64,000 bases of DNA from Blastomussa wellsi (taxonomy: Eukaryota; Cnidaria; Anthozoa; Scleractinia; Plerogyridae): contig OX393573.1 in assembly GCA_947652115.1 (NCBI GenBank), positions 6,941,434 to 7,005,433 of the forward strand, read 5' to 3'. This document shows, in pieces, positions 1 through 11,901 of this stretch. The first letter of the stretch is position 1; each line of letters starts with the position of its first letter. Made by a program: the position numbers and the translations under genes. The notes beneath the pieces are model-generated. The model was not told the DNA's origin, made no database searches, and was given only the letters and a program-made list of their open reading frames with translations.

Positions 1-308
1 GGAACACCGTTCGCGATAAAGTACTGCTCCAAACGCTCCAAATAACGATTAATATTGGTGGAGGCTGGATCGAACTCTTCTATTTTGCCTAAGCTTGGCA
101 TGATCCTATCCTCGTCGCCAGATATGTTATGTTCTCGGGTTAGAAGAGTTCATAGAAGGAACACATACACAAGATGGCGGGTCAACTACTAGATTGTATT
201 GATAAGAGCACATGGTAAGCCATGTGACCGCTGTACATTACACGGGCTCATAGAACTACTCAGAACAATGGCTGAATAATGAATATAAACATCTCGATCA
301 CTATAACA
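1..308 (-). mobile_element. LTR retrotransposon, 5' end only (LTR, primer site, gag start)
   Basis: The minus strand shows the 5' end of an LTR element that continues beyond base 1. A 184-bp putative LTR (125-308) is bounded by TGTTAT and ATAACA, a perfect 6-bp inverted terminus. Four bases inside it, at 107-120, the minus strand reads TGGCGACGAGGAT, which fits a primer-binding site complementary to the CCA end of tRNA-Ser(GCT). An ATG at 101 then opens a frame starting MPSLGKIEEFDP and containing a RYLERLEQYF-like stretch, typical of gag N-termini of Ty3/gypsy elements in invertebrates. The rest of gag-pol and the 3' LTR lie outside the window. It sits in an XRCC5 intron in antisense orientation. 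The LTR limits are inferred from the terminal repeat and not from a second copy. Confidence 0.7.
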
Positions 309-380
309 CAGATGAAAGCATGAAGCTTCTATTAACTGTAAGTTTTATTTTGTTATATATCAACATATGAACTGTTCCAG

Positions 381-3300
381 CTGCTAAACAGATGAGGGAG
401 CGTATATTGCAGTTGGTACTGGATTCATTCAGAGATCAGTTTTATGCTAAAGCACTTGACTCTGTAAAAACCCTCAGAAAAGAAGCTATAAAGGTATGAA
501 GTACCAATGATAATTGCTACTGTTGGGCGGGACCCTCATCAGTTTAGTTTGCATGACGTTCACATGTAGGTGGGGCTATTTGCTTCTCTTTGGAAGTTTC
601 GTATCAAACACAACAGACTTTCTTCTTTGTCATTTTCAAATACTGAGAAGAGAGTTGTAATACAATGTGTAGTTGCATACTGTAAAATTTCAGTTACATG
701 TCCATTGGCAGATCTGTGTACTAACATAGATAATATTCCCGTTCTTGGCCCCTCCTGTTAGACCAAGTAAAAAAAGTGTTTCTTGTCCCCACCCACTTCA
801 TTTTTTTGGGGGGCTGCCTCTTTTTTGGCATAGGGGTCCCCACATATAGTAAGAGGTTGAGGTGCTTCATTACAGACAGATACTGGAAAAAATCTCTCCA
901 GTTTATGCCCACACAAAACCCCTTATGAACTTGTATAAGCACAGGTCTTAAACATGGTATTTTAGATACACTTTGAGAGGATCAGAAATCTTTTTTATTT
1001 AGTCCGTTTGTTATAAGAGAGTGACTGGATTACTTTCGTTTCGAAAATTCAACTAAAGGGTGATTTGTTATTGATTTGTTACATAAAATTAATTAACAAT
1101 GCCAAACACTACATGGTTTTTCAGGCAGGTGAATCTGGAATGCTAAACAAGTTTCTTCAAGAAATGAAGGAAAAGATTATCAACCAAAGAGGCCATGAAT
1201 TTTGGCTGCTGTTGTCAAGAGGTAGGACAATGATTCAGTGATACAGCTGTCATTTACTTGAATTACGGGCTGAACTTGCAAGAAGTACTTATGATGATCA
1301 TGGACCTGTTGGTTTTAGTGTGATTATTTTGTTGGTTGCTCACATGCATGCATATATGTACAGAGGGTTGTCAAAATCACAGGGTGCCCATAAAAGCAGT
1401 GCATCTTTGAGAATATTGAGAAATGTATGGGAATATTGAGACATTTTGTCTCCTTCTTATAACGTGAAGCAACAGTCAACGCAAAACCCTCCAAATCGCT
1501 CAAATTCACCATTTTGGGCCAAGGAATGATAAAATACAATACCTGAGGTAAGTTCACTTTTATTTCAACAAAAAAAAATAAACATTACTCTAAATAAGTT
1601 TTCGAAAGTAGGACGCTTTCAATATTCCCATACATTTCTTTATATTTTGAACATTCAAAGACGCACTGCTTGTATGGGCTCCCTGTGGTCAAAATAAGCC
1701 GACAACCGGTGCATTTCACCTGCTACTACTCCCAATGTTAGTAGGTCAGTGCTAAGCATGATATTGGAGAAATAAAATGGAAATAGCCGCCTACTTTTTG
1801 GATCATGGTTCGCACGGGCCTTGAAAAGTCCTTGAAAAAGCATCAACCCCTTGAAAAGTCCTTGAAAATTAAAAAATTTGCTCAAGTCCTTGAAAAGTCC
1901 TTGAATTTTCCCCAGTAGTCCTTGAATCTTATGGAAAGGCCCTTGAATAAACAAAACTTCATTAGCGCAACGTTGTCTTACGCACAGAAAACTTTGAAAG
2001 CTCAGTAAGACACAATTTTGTGCGTGAAACATCGCGTGAAGATTTCTGGTGTAGTTCATTGCTGTTATTTGACGTACCTTAGGAACCGTGCCTTCCAGGG
2101 ATAAGGTATTGCAATAACCTGTACCCCCCTACCATTTGTAATCGGTCTTGTGAGTTATCCCGTGCACAAGGAATTTTGCAGTGTCATGGAGTCAAAAGGG
2201 CGGAAGGGTCAGTGCTTATACAATAAGAAGTGGGAACGTGACCCTCAATACAAAGGCTGGGTGAGTGCATTGAAAGCAGACAAGTGGAAAGCATTGTGTC
2301 AATGGTGTGACCGGATAATTGGCGTGTCAAGTATGGGCGAGAGCGCACTGAAATCGCACTCAAAACAGGAACAGTCAAGTTGACCTTAGGGAAGTTGACC
2401 TTAGTTACCCAAGCCAATTCACAGCAAAGGACAAAATTCAAGAACTAACTGACTTAGATGCAAGCTTAAATTCCAAACTGGAAAAGCTAAAAGAATAGAC
2501 ACAATCAAAACATCTCCTAAGGTTTGTGATCTGGTTTCCTGTACCACATTAACGGAAGTTTCCTGTTTGTATTGCACATCTCTTTGCAGAACATTCCATA
2601 CAAAAAGTCATTTGAATTGAGGGGATTAAAATTGAGTGGAAAACAAGTCCTTGAAAAAATGTGATTTGTCCTTGAAAAGTCCTTGAAAAGTACTTGAAAA
2701 GAAAGGTCTTCGGTCTGTATGAACCATGTGGATGGAACCTGCTACTCAAAAACCTACAGACAACCCTGTGTCATCTGTGTTCAAGATGGCGTAAAAAAAA
2801 ACATTCCCTTCGAAATACAACAAAAAGAAACAATTATTGATAAGACTAGTAGTAATCATAGATCAATAAGTGCGTTCGAGTTTTCTTAGCTCCAGATTAG
2901 CTTTTGTGTCGTCAAGCTTGATTTCAAAATCATGGAAGAGATCATGAATTAAAAGGTAAACATTCTTTTCGTAAAAAATGTTCTTCGCGTATACGGCTTC
3001 AAAATATCTCACTCATTAACTCTCTACTCTTAAAATGTCTTACTCTCCCTCAAGCATGGTCGATAAAAATGTAAAGTAGATCGTAAAAAGTTCTTTGTTG
3101 TTAAAAAGATAAACATGTCACTACAAACTTCGAAAAAATGGTGGCCTTGAAGGTTAAAAGTCTTGGCTTCTTGCGTGACACAACTTGAAGTGAAATCAAT
3201 GATCATAGGAGCGACGGAAACATATTAGGTTTCTGCTAGATTACTGATGTCAGAGAACCGGACAGAATCTTTTGCCATTGTGCAAACTTTTCATCTCATG

Positions 3301-4976
3301 ATTATTTTACGTTCATGTAGGTCAGTTCAACATGTTTTAAACTTAGCTTGCTTCAGCGAGCGAGATACTTATCATGCAAAATTACCCGCGTAGAGATATC
3401 AGACGTGAATAAAGCATTACAGTTGTAACAAACTGCACTGATACGCTCAAGATAGACTCAAACGCACGGGTAAACTTCTCACGGCACAAATGTTACCTGG
3501 TCTTTATTTGTGTGTTTCTACGAAGTTCCAGCTCGATTTGAACGGCATTGACCGAAAAGTTTAGCAGAATCATCAGCTCAGTGATAAAACCCGCTTAGAA
3601 AACAACTCCAAAGTTCATTCTTTTGCCAAACTCAAATATTCCCGTGTAATCATCTAGTTGACCTTGATGGAACCAGTGATGCACGTGATTGCCATATGAC
3701 AATTGTTTATGACGTAAAAATAGTTGTGTGCGCATGTCCACCAGGTGAGCCCGCAATTTCTTTGGCCGGCTATTGGGCTTAAAATTCGTGCGCGCGCTTA
3801 ATAATTATTCAAAATGGCGCAGATTTTGAACATCGCCCGTCCAAGTAACCAAAAATCTCGAATCTTCACGCCTGGCATGCACAGGTATCCCATCGACCAC
3901 AGGATCCCCAAAGATTACGAAGCGTTCTCCAAAAAGGACCTTATTACAGCTTTTATTCTTTGTGTCAGAGGTGTACTGCAGCTGAACAATGCATTTCCTG
4001 GAGAAACTGAATGATAGGAATATGTGTTCTAGGGGGCATGGACTATCTTCAAAAGTGACATCATTTTGGTGACTACAAAGCAGACATTTAATAATTGACC
4101 ACTCCCCATTTGGGCTTTTCAGGGCCAATGCAAACAAATAAATATTGTATATAAACGTAACAAGGCTAAGAACCGAACTGACAGGAGGCGTGTACAGTGA
4201 ATGATAATTTGCCTGTTACATTACAGAACAAGTGACACTGATCAGTCAGTCTGAAGCACCTGATAGCAACATCACTGATGCACAAGCTAAAGAGGTAAGA
4301 TTTTCTTGTCTGTCGTGACTGTAAACTTGTACCTCTACACCACTTCAAAATTTTGTCATGAAGCTAACCTGCTAACAAGCTCACCTTGCGGCAGTTGCCA
4401 CAGTATATTGTGCAAGTAGTGAAAATGAGTATGCAAATGTATCAAGCTACTGGGAAGCCAGAAAAAAATATCGTAGACCTTTTATTGCTGTACTTTTCTA
4501 GTTCTTGGAAGATGGAGCAGCTGAGAAAGAAGAAGCTCCAGTTGATGACACAATGGAGGATGCTGATGATTTGGTACATAAATCATTTGATTTTAGTTTT
4601 ACAAGTTGGAGTGCTGGTACATGCATGTGAATAATTATATTAATTTTGGTTTATTAACTAATTCAGTAAGTTTTAAGAACACGAGAGAAGTGCACAGAGA
4701 AGCAAAAGGCATTATCTGAGTGCTTCTTAGACTTGTAGATTTTTAAAAATTTGCACATGCCCAAACTTCTGACACAAGCCACATGCCATTATAAATTGAT
4801 ATAGCATGCACAATGTCCTTTATGTACAATATGCATACTTTGTGGAGATAATAATTATCTCCACATTGTAATAATAAATATTATTGTAAAACTTGGATTG
4901 GCCAATTGTAGTGACTGTGCAATTTGTTATTTATTTTATGTTTTCTTTTTTACTACAGCTTGAGTTGATGGAGTAA
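381..4976 (+). CDS. XRCC5: Ku80 (XRCC5) C-terminal exons
   Basis: ATP-dependent DNA helicase II subunit 2, the 80-kDa half of the Ku heterodimer that binds DNA double-strand ends and recruits DNA-PKcs for non-homologous end joining in the nucleus. Five exons are visible: 381-493, 1125-1221, 4227-4294, 4502-4573 and 4959-4976 (stop TAA). All have AG/GT borders and chain in one frame. The translation reads as the helical Ku80 C-terminal domain (LDSFRDQFYAKALDS, FLQEMKEKII, GHEFWLLLSR, TLISQSEA) and ends in an acidic tail, EDADDLLELME, equivalent to the vertebrate DNA-PKcs-binding end DDLLDMI. The vWA, core and SAP-proximal exons lie left of the window. Introns carry an LTR element (1-308) and a hAT-like element (1804-2728). 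It converges on the JmjC gene, leaving 1.8 kb between stops. Assignment is by recognised family similarity. Confidence 0.88.
1804..2728. mobile_element. Non-autonomous DNA transposon with 5-bp target duplication
   Basis: The element has terminal inverted repeats CATGGTTC...GAACCATG and is flanked by the 5-bp direct repeat TGGAT (1799-1803 and 2729-2733). Near both ends it reiterates the word CTTGAAAAGTC (about six times at 1819-1930 and four at 2646-2700). It encloses a small zinc-finger ORF (2186-2383). The terminal sequence CATGGTTCGCAC is close to CAGGGTTCGTAC of the element at 26753-27035, so the two belong to one family. Ends starting CA with a 5-bp duplication fit a hAT-like (hAT5) element, but no transposase core is present. 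Confidence 0.75.
2186..2383 (+). pseudogene. BED-like zinc-finger fragment inside the transposon
   Basis: A 65-residue ORF inside the 1804-2728 element. It contains YNKKWERDPQYKGW, followed by a C-x2-C pair (LCQWCDR) and SSMGESALKSHSK with a single histidine. This is the layout of the BED/C2H2 finger found at the N-terminus of hAT-type transposase-derived proteins, in which the zinc is bound by C-x2-C and H-x(n)-H. The second histidine is missing because the frame ends at SS. I see no hAT catalytic or dimerisation region, so this is a leftover of an autonomous parent and probably not a working gene. Confidence 0.5.
2734..4226. other. XRCC5 intron, mostly featureless
   Basis: The rest of XRCC5 intron 2 is AT-rich unique-looking sequence. 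The only notable spot is a short GC-richer patch at about 3690-4017 with an ATGGCG-initiated ORF of 66 codons (3814-4014) that I cannot assign. No splice-linked exon of XRCC5 is seen here. Confidence 0.4.
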
Positions 4977-6789
4977 TTCAGACTGATGCCACAGTAAAAA
5001 TACAATGTACAATGTACCTGGGTAAACAGAAGCTCACGCACAAAAACATCCGAGTCTGCAACACTGGATGCCTGCTGCAGTACTTATGCCATAATTGGAC
5101 TTGCTCAACAAAGCCCCACCTGTCCATAAGCAAGCTAGTGAGGAGTATAGCTCTGACCATTACTGTAACTTGCAATGACCATGATTTCACTATGATCTTC
5201 ACACAAGTTTCATGAATATAATAATGCAAAGTGACTTTAAAGACTTATTGGAGACATTATAGATTAGTTAAACTATTCTCATAATGTCTAAAAGGAAACA
5301 TCTAACTTGCATGCTGGAAAGTCAGTGTACATTGTAAAATTATGTATTATGTTGAGATGAATTTCTGCAATGTTACAATGCACATTTTTGAAGGCAAACA
5401 TCGTTAGCTAGTCCAGATAGATGTAGATTGTTATTGAGCTTTATGGTGAATGAAGAAGGATATTAAAATTATTATGGCATGAAAATCACTTGTTACTGTT
5501 AACATTATTTCATTTTCTATTATCAATCTATCTAGGCCCACCCCTTTTAGACGTGCAATGAATGGCTTGTGAAGGCATTGAAAAATTTGAGAGCACAAAC
5601 AACAGCATCTAACACCAATCAATTTGATCCTTTTATTCTTCGTTTCACCTTCATTCACTAAATATGATGAATGAAGGATATTAACTATTGGCATACACTG
5701 TACGTGTACCCCTGTTTTGATGACTGGAGTGATTCTAAACATTTTATACTGAAAAATGACAAGGTACCCTTTTTGTGTTCATGGAAGTGTAAATATCTAT
5801 TGCAGCAAAATTTGTTACTGTTTACAGTATGCTTCAAATTCTATTTATTGCTCTTGTATAATTATTTACATTTAACTGGACTTTTAACCAGAATGAAGTG
5901 AAATGCGATTTGCTTTTGAGGAAAAAAGAAATATTGTCACGTGTGGAGCAATTATTTTAAGGTGGTCAAAGTAATATCACCACTAAATTCAGTGCTATAC
6001 GACCCTTTGAATCAAAACTCATACAAGCAGTTGGCGATAGGCTTCCATCAATCAATAACTTATTAATGATCTTATATGGAAGGCGTCTATCTACTAATCA
6101 AACCCTTAGAAGGCATTATTTTATATTATAATCAAATTTTTCTATATTAGGTTGTTATAAAATGTTGATTGATGGAAGCCCATTGCCAACTGCTCACTGG
6201 AAGTTTAATTCAACAGGTCATGTATCACTGAATTTGATAGCTTTGTTACTAACTTGATCCACAACCCTCAGTCAACCTTGATAAAATCAATTAATTTTAA
6301 TGCAGCATATTCTTGATCTCTTGAAAACCAGGCACTTTCTATTTTATGAAACATTGATACAATGTACAGTATGTTGTTCAACGGGCACCAGCTCCACTGG
6401 TTTCTGACGTGGGTTAAACAGGGAAACTTTTTAAAGGAGCTAGTCACAATATTCTGAGTTATTTTTTGCAACAAGCCAAATTACCCTTAAAACATAGGAA
6501 ACCTAAAACTTATCTTATAGTTTACTAAGGAAGAAAAACACCAAAGAAGTGATACTAAACCAAAAAGAAACATGGATGGTTAAGGATGGAGAAGATTGAG
6601 ATGGATTACTAATGACGATTTTGAAAAAATTAGGCTCAGTATACTTTTTAAAATTCACAAAACGTGACTTAGCTCCTTTAAACTTTATTGTTTCATCATA
6701 CATTGAAATGCAAATTAAAGCCATTTCTCTTTTTCTCAACTTTTATGATAAATGTAAATTAATTAAATGCAATGACAATGTAGCAATTG
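4977..6789. other. Intergenic tail-to-tail region between XRCC5 and the JmjC gene
   Basis: The 3' sides of two convergent genes. It holds AT-rich sequence, presumably both 3' UTRs, and one foldback element (5961-6266). No coding exon, RNA gene or clear poly(A) signal pair could be defined. Confidence 0.4.
5961..6266. repeat. Foldback (inverted-repeat) element
   Basis: Two imperfect arms of about 90-105 bp face each other. The clearest paired blocks are GCTTCCATCAATCAA (about 6040-6055) with TTGATTGATGGAAGC (about 6165-6179), CAGTTGGCGATAG with its counterpart near 6185-6197, and AAATTCAGTG with CACTGAATTT further out. The outer ends are GGTGGTCAAAG and GATCCACAACC. This is a MITE-like structure without coding sequence. 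Confidence 0.6.
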
Positions 6790-9700
6790 TTAGAGTTCTT
6801 CATGTGCTGCTAGTTCGTCATCAGAGCTGACATTTTCTTCCTTGTTAGCTGCAGGGCCATGTGGAGGATCAATTAATCGTGCTACTGTCTTCAAATTTTC
6901 CTTTGAAATATTTAATATGTCATGTTTTGTCAAGAATCCTTTGCTTTCAGTATCTAAAATTTCACCAAAAATTCTCCTGGGATCTTCACTCAAATCATCC
7001 TTGTCATATTCAAATCCTTTGTCTTCATGTTGTGGCCAGAAATCAGCAAATGTGTCTTTTGTCAAAACGTCTTCTTTCCTTTCTTGCATGGTTGCTAGAA
7101 TGCTGTAACGAAGAACCTCTATGTTCATGTAGCCCATCTCAATAACCTTGTCACCCTTGTTGTATGTCCAGTGTACTGTGATATCACTGAGGGGTGTATA
7201 CTCAAACACTTCTCTGTTGCAGCCTGTGGGTTCAAAGGCAGCACTCACTAGGGGCCCAGATGTGAATAGGATTGTAGCTGATATGGTCCTGTTATATGAT
7301 CGCACTTGATGTATATGTTCTGTGGAGAAAACAAACAAGAAAGTAGACGTGTTTCAAGATCTTGAAAAGTAACAGCCTTTAGGGCTTCAAGCTGTTCCTG
7401 TTGATATCATAACCATGTAAATAAAGGCTGGAAAACTCAGTTTGAAAGGACATGCATGTTGATTTATTTTCACTTGCCAACAGGCAACCAACCATTAACA
7501 ATTAATTTTTGCAAGATTCTTCCATTTACACACATCACGATGTCTGATGTGATGCAAATCAGTTTGTGATGTCAACCCAGGAATAGACCCACGCCCCTTC
7601 TGACTCGGTCCTGAACCAACTGATGCTTGGTTTTTCGTAACTTTTAAATGAAGTCAGCATTTGGTACAAGGGGGAGATGAAAGGTGTAACGCGTTTCGAA
7701 CTGGTGCAAACTATATTGTAGCGAAAAAAATATTTTGGGGTTAGATGCACTTTAAGGATTGGCTGATGAAGACCAGCTAATAATGCTACGAACTGAAAGC
7801 GGGTTCGTTTAGAACATTTGCAACCGTAATCCAGAATTTTGATGTGTAATTTGCAGTGTTACACTTTTTGCACTGGTGTTACACTTGAACTGCACTGCTC
7901 TCAGCCAACAGAATCCAGTAATTTTTCCATGTATATTATTTAACAATTAGACTCCGAGCCAGAGTTTGCTATGAGCGAATAGTCAACGAGGCACAGCCGA
8001 GTTGACTATTGCTCATAGAAAACAAGGGCGAGTAGTCTAATTGTTTTAGTAGAAACTCTATAAAGGATTGCATTCCAAAAGCTAGTATTTTATGTATTTT
8101 TAAACGAAAAATAAAGAAAAATCTTGCTTTCAAAGAGCAACGCGCATGCAATCGTTTCCTATCGGTGAATAGAAAACAGTCGGAGAACCAATCAGATTAA
8201 AGGATTTCCAATAGAACACAGCTGAGTTTCTACTAATATAAATTATAAAATGTGTGAGGAATTGTGTGTGCTATGATTGGTCAATTTGAGTTGATTACAA
8301 CTCTAAACAGCACTCTACTTACACACATGTGCAATGTTGAGTTGCAATGCACTCTGCTTACGTCAGGAGCTGGAGCATGTGTAATTTCCTTAACATTTTA
8401 TAAAAGAAATGAAGTTGCCATTGTGCATTTTGTTGAGTTCCATAAGCACTTGGGAAATTTTTAAAAACACTTAGGAGTACGAGAAGCACTCAGCTCGTGC
8501 TTCTCTAAGTAGTTCTCTTGTGTTTTTAAAAATGCCTGCATGCAACTCAACAATGCACTTGGGTGCACTTTTTTTATTTCTTACTACATGATGCATTTTT
8601 CTTGACCAGTATTCTGACTTTCAGTGATAAGTTATTATACCTGCTGGAATATAAATACAATCCCCAGGCATGAGTGTTGCATAAGTCCAAGGTACCTTTG
8701 CCACTGTAGGGTACTCCAGTAGGTTGATCTTATTTGGGTCAATTTCTGAGAACCCTGACCCTGAATATTCATTCTGCAAAATAAAGAAAACCCAATGACA
8801 ATGTTTTTTGTAAAAATGGAAAAAGGTGGACCCCAACATAGAAGCTGGTTACTCCTTTTATTTTTTTTTTAATTTTGTAAACAAAAGTTATTTTGTTAAT
8901 AAAAAAACCTTGTGTCTCATGACAGCAGACTCTTCCCACCCACCCTCTCCCCCCCCCCCTCAAAAAAGTGATTTTTAAAAACTATCTCTGTGAAAATGTA
9001 ATCTAAAGGAAATAGTGAGCAGTCACTAGAGCATTGTTGACTCATTAAATTAAACCTTCAAGGAACTTAGTTTTGTGCCCGAGGTATGAAATACGGTAAA
9101 AAATTCTGTTTCAATCTGTCAGAAAATCAGTTTTATCAAATGAATTAGCAGAGAGTAATACGAAATCTTTAATCTTTTGCTTCAAAATATTCAATCCAGT
9201 TTTTCTCAAAAATGCTCTCATAGAATTTTTTCAAACTTTTCAATCTTGAAGATCTACATGTTTGCTATAAGGGACATTGAGTCATTTTGGGAGTTTAGGT
9301 CTCAATTTTGAGAAAATTGCTAAATATATACAATCTATGATGTCATTGCCTCGTTATAGTAGCACCTATGCCAATCAAATGTACTTTCTCGGAGAATTTG
9401 TTCAATCCCTGGTAAATGTGTGAAGAACTTTGCTCAACCGACCTTGGCCAGTGAAGCATGTAATAGCCATTTAAAGTTGGGTGGCGAGTTTCTGAAAAAC
9501 TAAGATCAGCCAAGCTTCAAAAGCAGTCCCATCTTAAGCCACAGGGCTTCTTGTTAAGTTTAAAACTATACTGCTGCTGTCCATTTTAAAAGGTTCACAT
9601 GAGCATGCACAAGAATAGCCGGGGCCTGGGTGGGCTTGGTCACCAGTCACTCTACAGGAAATAAACCAGTGCTCCCCTTGCAGCAACAGCCGGCGTATAA

Positions 9701-11901
9701 GAACCTGAATTTTTCAATTTAGCCTAAATAGGTTCTTATGTAAATGGTAATTAAAGCAAATTTAGGCTACCAAGGTTCTTAAAATAGGTTCTTACATTTT
9801 CATATGAGTTTCATCTGAATATACTATATATATTATAAATTATATCATCTCATAATACAGTGTAAATCAATAGACATACAACATGGTACTTAAGCTTAAA
9901 AGAAAAAGTCAAGTTACTTTTAATAGATGATGATTTTAATTCAGCAGTTTCTACCTGTACACTTTTACAGCAACCCCACTGATAGAACGCAACTTAAAAT
10001 TTTAGCCTTAATAGGTTCTTAAAACCCAGGTTCTTACGCGGGCTATTACTGTATCCCTCTCTTCTCAGGGCAGGACAAAAGCAGCACTCGGGAGAGCAGC
10101 GGAAATTGAGCCCAGGCCTGGGGAAGGGTGAAAAGTTGTGACAACTATTGCCACTCAGAAATTTTTTTGGAGACGTTCTGATCATAACCAAGAATTAGTT
10201 TCTGTGAATAGTTTTCAAGAGTTCCTGCAGGTTCCTAACCTAATTATTACTGTAATTTTATTCCGAGTGCAACTGAGTTTATTTCCAAGCCACCAGTTTG
10301 CATTTCGTCCAAATTACCTTTTCAAGAAAGTACAAGTCTTCATAATACTTTCTCTCTATCATGATAAAATCCTTGCGTCCAGCTACCAGACAGTGTAGAT
10401 TATGATCTGCATCATAATGAATGACAGAGCGAGTTCCTCCCGAGCTCATCCAAAAGTTAGTTTCATGAACATAATCAAGAAATGTGCCACACAACAAACA
10501 AGGTGGAACCTGAGTGCCAAAAAAGAGACAAGTTTAATGTGATGTCACAGCTGACGTAAGGGGTGTTAAACATGAAACTTTATGAGATGGCGAGACAAGT
10601 GTTTTTCTCGCAAAACCAAGACTTTTTAAGAGTTTGGATTGTGAGACCAAGATTCTGACACCAAAACAGCTTTGCAGAAAAATTTAGACTGAGACTGAGA
10701 CCATCGGAACTGCTCAAAAAACAACTGCAAGACCCATGAAAATTTAGACTGAGACCTTCGGAACTGCTCAAAAAACAACTGCAAGACCAATGAAATTTGA
10801 GCAAAATTTTAATTGTGAGACCCTAATTTTTTTAGGGACTGTTCACCACCCCTGACTTGAGAGAATATCAGCAAAAGATGCGAGAAATCATTGAAAACAT
10901 TGAAGCTGATGAATCCCGCAGTATGGTCCCAAGCACAACTTAAAAAGTTCTTACTTACAAAAGCAGACATTGGAAAGGACCAAGAAAGATTGGGATTTTA
11001 ACTGGTCCAACAGTTTATAGCCCTTTTAATCATGAATACCTTAATTGTGTAATGAGGCATAGTTATTGGCCCTCTCACCTGACTTGGTCGTTGTAAAAAC
11101 AACATAATTACCTATTTTTAATAGTCACGTACAAATTAAGGGGGTCTTAAAAAGTGTTGTGTAAAAGCACGGTCTTTTTCCATTCCACAACAAGTCTTTC
11201 TTTTTGACAGAAACTTCTCAAAAAGTTATTTCCGGTTGTCAGAAGGAAATGCAACCATGAATCAGTGTGGCTTTTCTCGACACACGCAGTGGTTCATTTT
11301 ATGATTTACAGCAAGACAGAACACAATAATATAACTTAGTGTAGCCAATGTTATGTTAATGGACATATTTGACAAGTCCATCCTAAGCCGTGGTTACCTG
11401 GATGTCTCGCCTCATAGGATCGGGTAAAACAGTAACAACATAAATATCTTCTTCCTTGTAGCGAGAAAGGAATTCCGTAATCGTCATCCTACGAGCCGAG
11501 TGGGAGCGATTTTCTTCTTTTAGCTCGATCAGAACATCCAGATCTCCATAGTTCTCTCTTAAATAATCGTCTGTCCAAGTTGAAAGAGCCGGCGATTCGG
11601 AAATTCCTTGACGGAACACTAGTGGAATACCCTTGCTAACATGTTCTTCCCAAAACATATCTGCTCGAAGAACTTCAATGTACTCTTTGACGGGCCCTTC
11701 CGGTGCACGTTGGTGACCTAAAGGTTGAAGATGTCCCACTGGAAGGTTTTGATCTTCAGATATCCTAATTGGTGGGGGGAACTGAATGGGCGAAGGAATC
11801 CTGCTGTTAGCGGTCGAACATTCAACCAATTGAGCAGAAATGGCCAGTAAAATTGTCAACAGAAACTTTCCAATAAAACCGTTATTTATGCTCGTCAGCA
11901 T
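6790..11901 (-). CDS. JmjC-domain dioxygenase, secretory pathway, EF-hand-like loop, HEEL end
   Basis: A predicted Fe(II)/2-oxoglutarate oxygenase of the JmjC (cupin_8) class. Exons on the minus strand are 11398-11901, 10318-10509, 8641-8773 and 6790-7319; all have GT-AG borders and chain in frame to 452 residues. The start at 11901 was chosen because it puts a hydrophobic signal peptide (FLLTILLAISAQL) at the N-terminus; an in-frame upstream ATG exists. The iron-binding facial triad is visible as H-Y-D at about residues 199-201 (GGTRSVIHYDAD) and a distal His at about 280 (HIHQVRS), with the LMPGDCIYIPAG strand before it. The C-terminal part has an EF-hand-like loop (D-T-E-S-K-G-F-L-T-K-H-D, about 399-410) and ends HEEL, a KDEL-type ER retrieval variant. 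I infer an ER-lumenal hydroxylase; the substrate is unknown. It is divergent from ACOX1. Confidence 0.82.
7946..8240. repeat. Inverted-repeat elements in JmjC intron 3
   Basis: Nested inverted repeats: CAATTAGACT near 7946 pairs with AGTCTAATTG near 8034, and TTAGTAGAAACTC (about 8046) pairs with GAGTTTCTACTAA (about 8225). The inner part repeats 'atgagc...tagtcaac' around a short palindrome. It looks like one or two MITEs and has no coding potential. Confidence 0.5.
8423..8558. repeat. Long hairpin (foldback)
   Basis: Arms GTGCATTTTGTTGAGTT (8423) and AACTCAACAATGCAC (8543) bracket a second pairing (TTTTTAAAAACAC with GTGTTTTTAAAAA) and a centre GAAGCACTCAGCTCGTGCTTC. It is a nearly continuous palindrome of about 136 bp in an intron. 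Confidence 0.55.
9692..10041. repeat. MITE-like element with GCGTATAAGAACCTG ends
   Basis: The left end GCGTATAAGAACCTG and right end CAGGTTCTTACGCG form a terminal inverted repeat. A subterminal word 'ttagcctaaataggttctta' recurs at both ends and in the middle. It lies in JmjC intron 2. Confidence 0.5.
10678..10795. repeat. Tandem duplication, two units of about 58 bp
   Basis: Two adjacent copies each contain 'aatttagactgagac', 'tcggaactgctcaaaa' and 'caactgcaagacc'. The first copy carries an extra six bases. Intronic and non-coding. Confidence 0.65.

Noticed and set aside
3814..4014. 66-codon ORF starting ATGGCGCAG in XRCC5 intron 2
   Set aside because: No recognised motif, no splice partner and a short length; the ATGGCG context is suggestive only.
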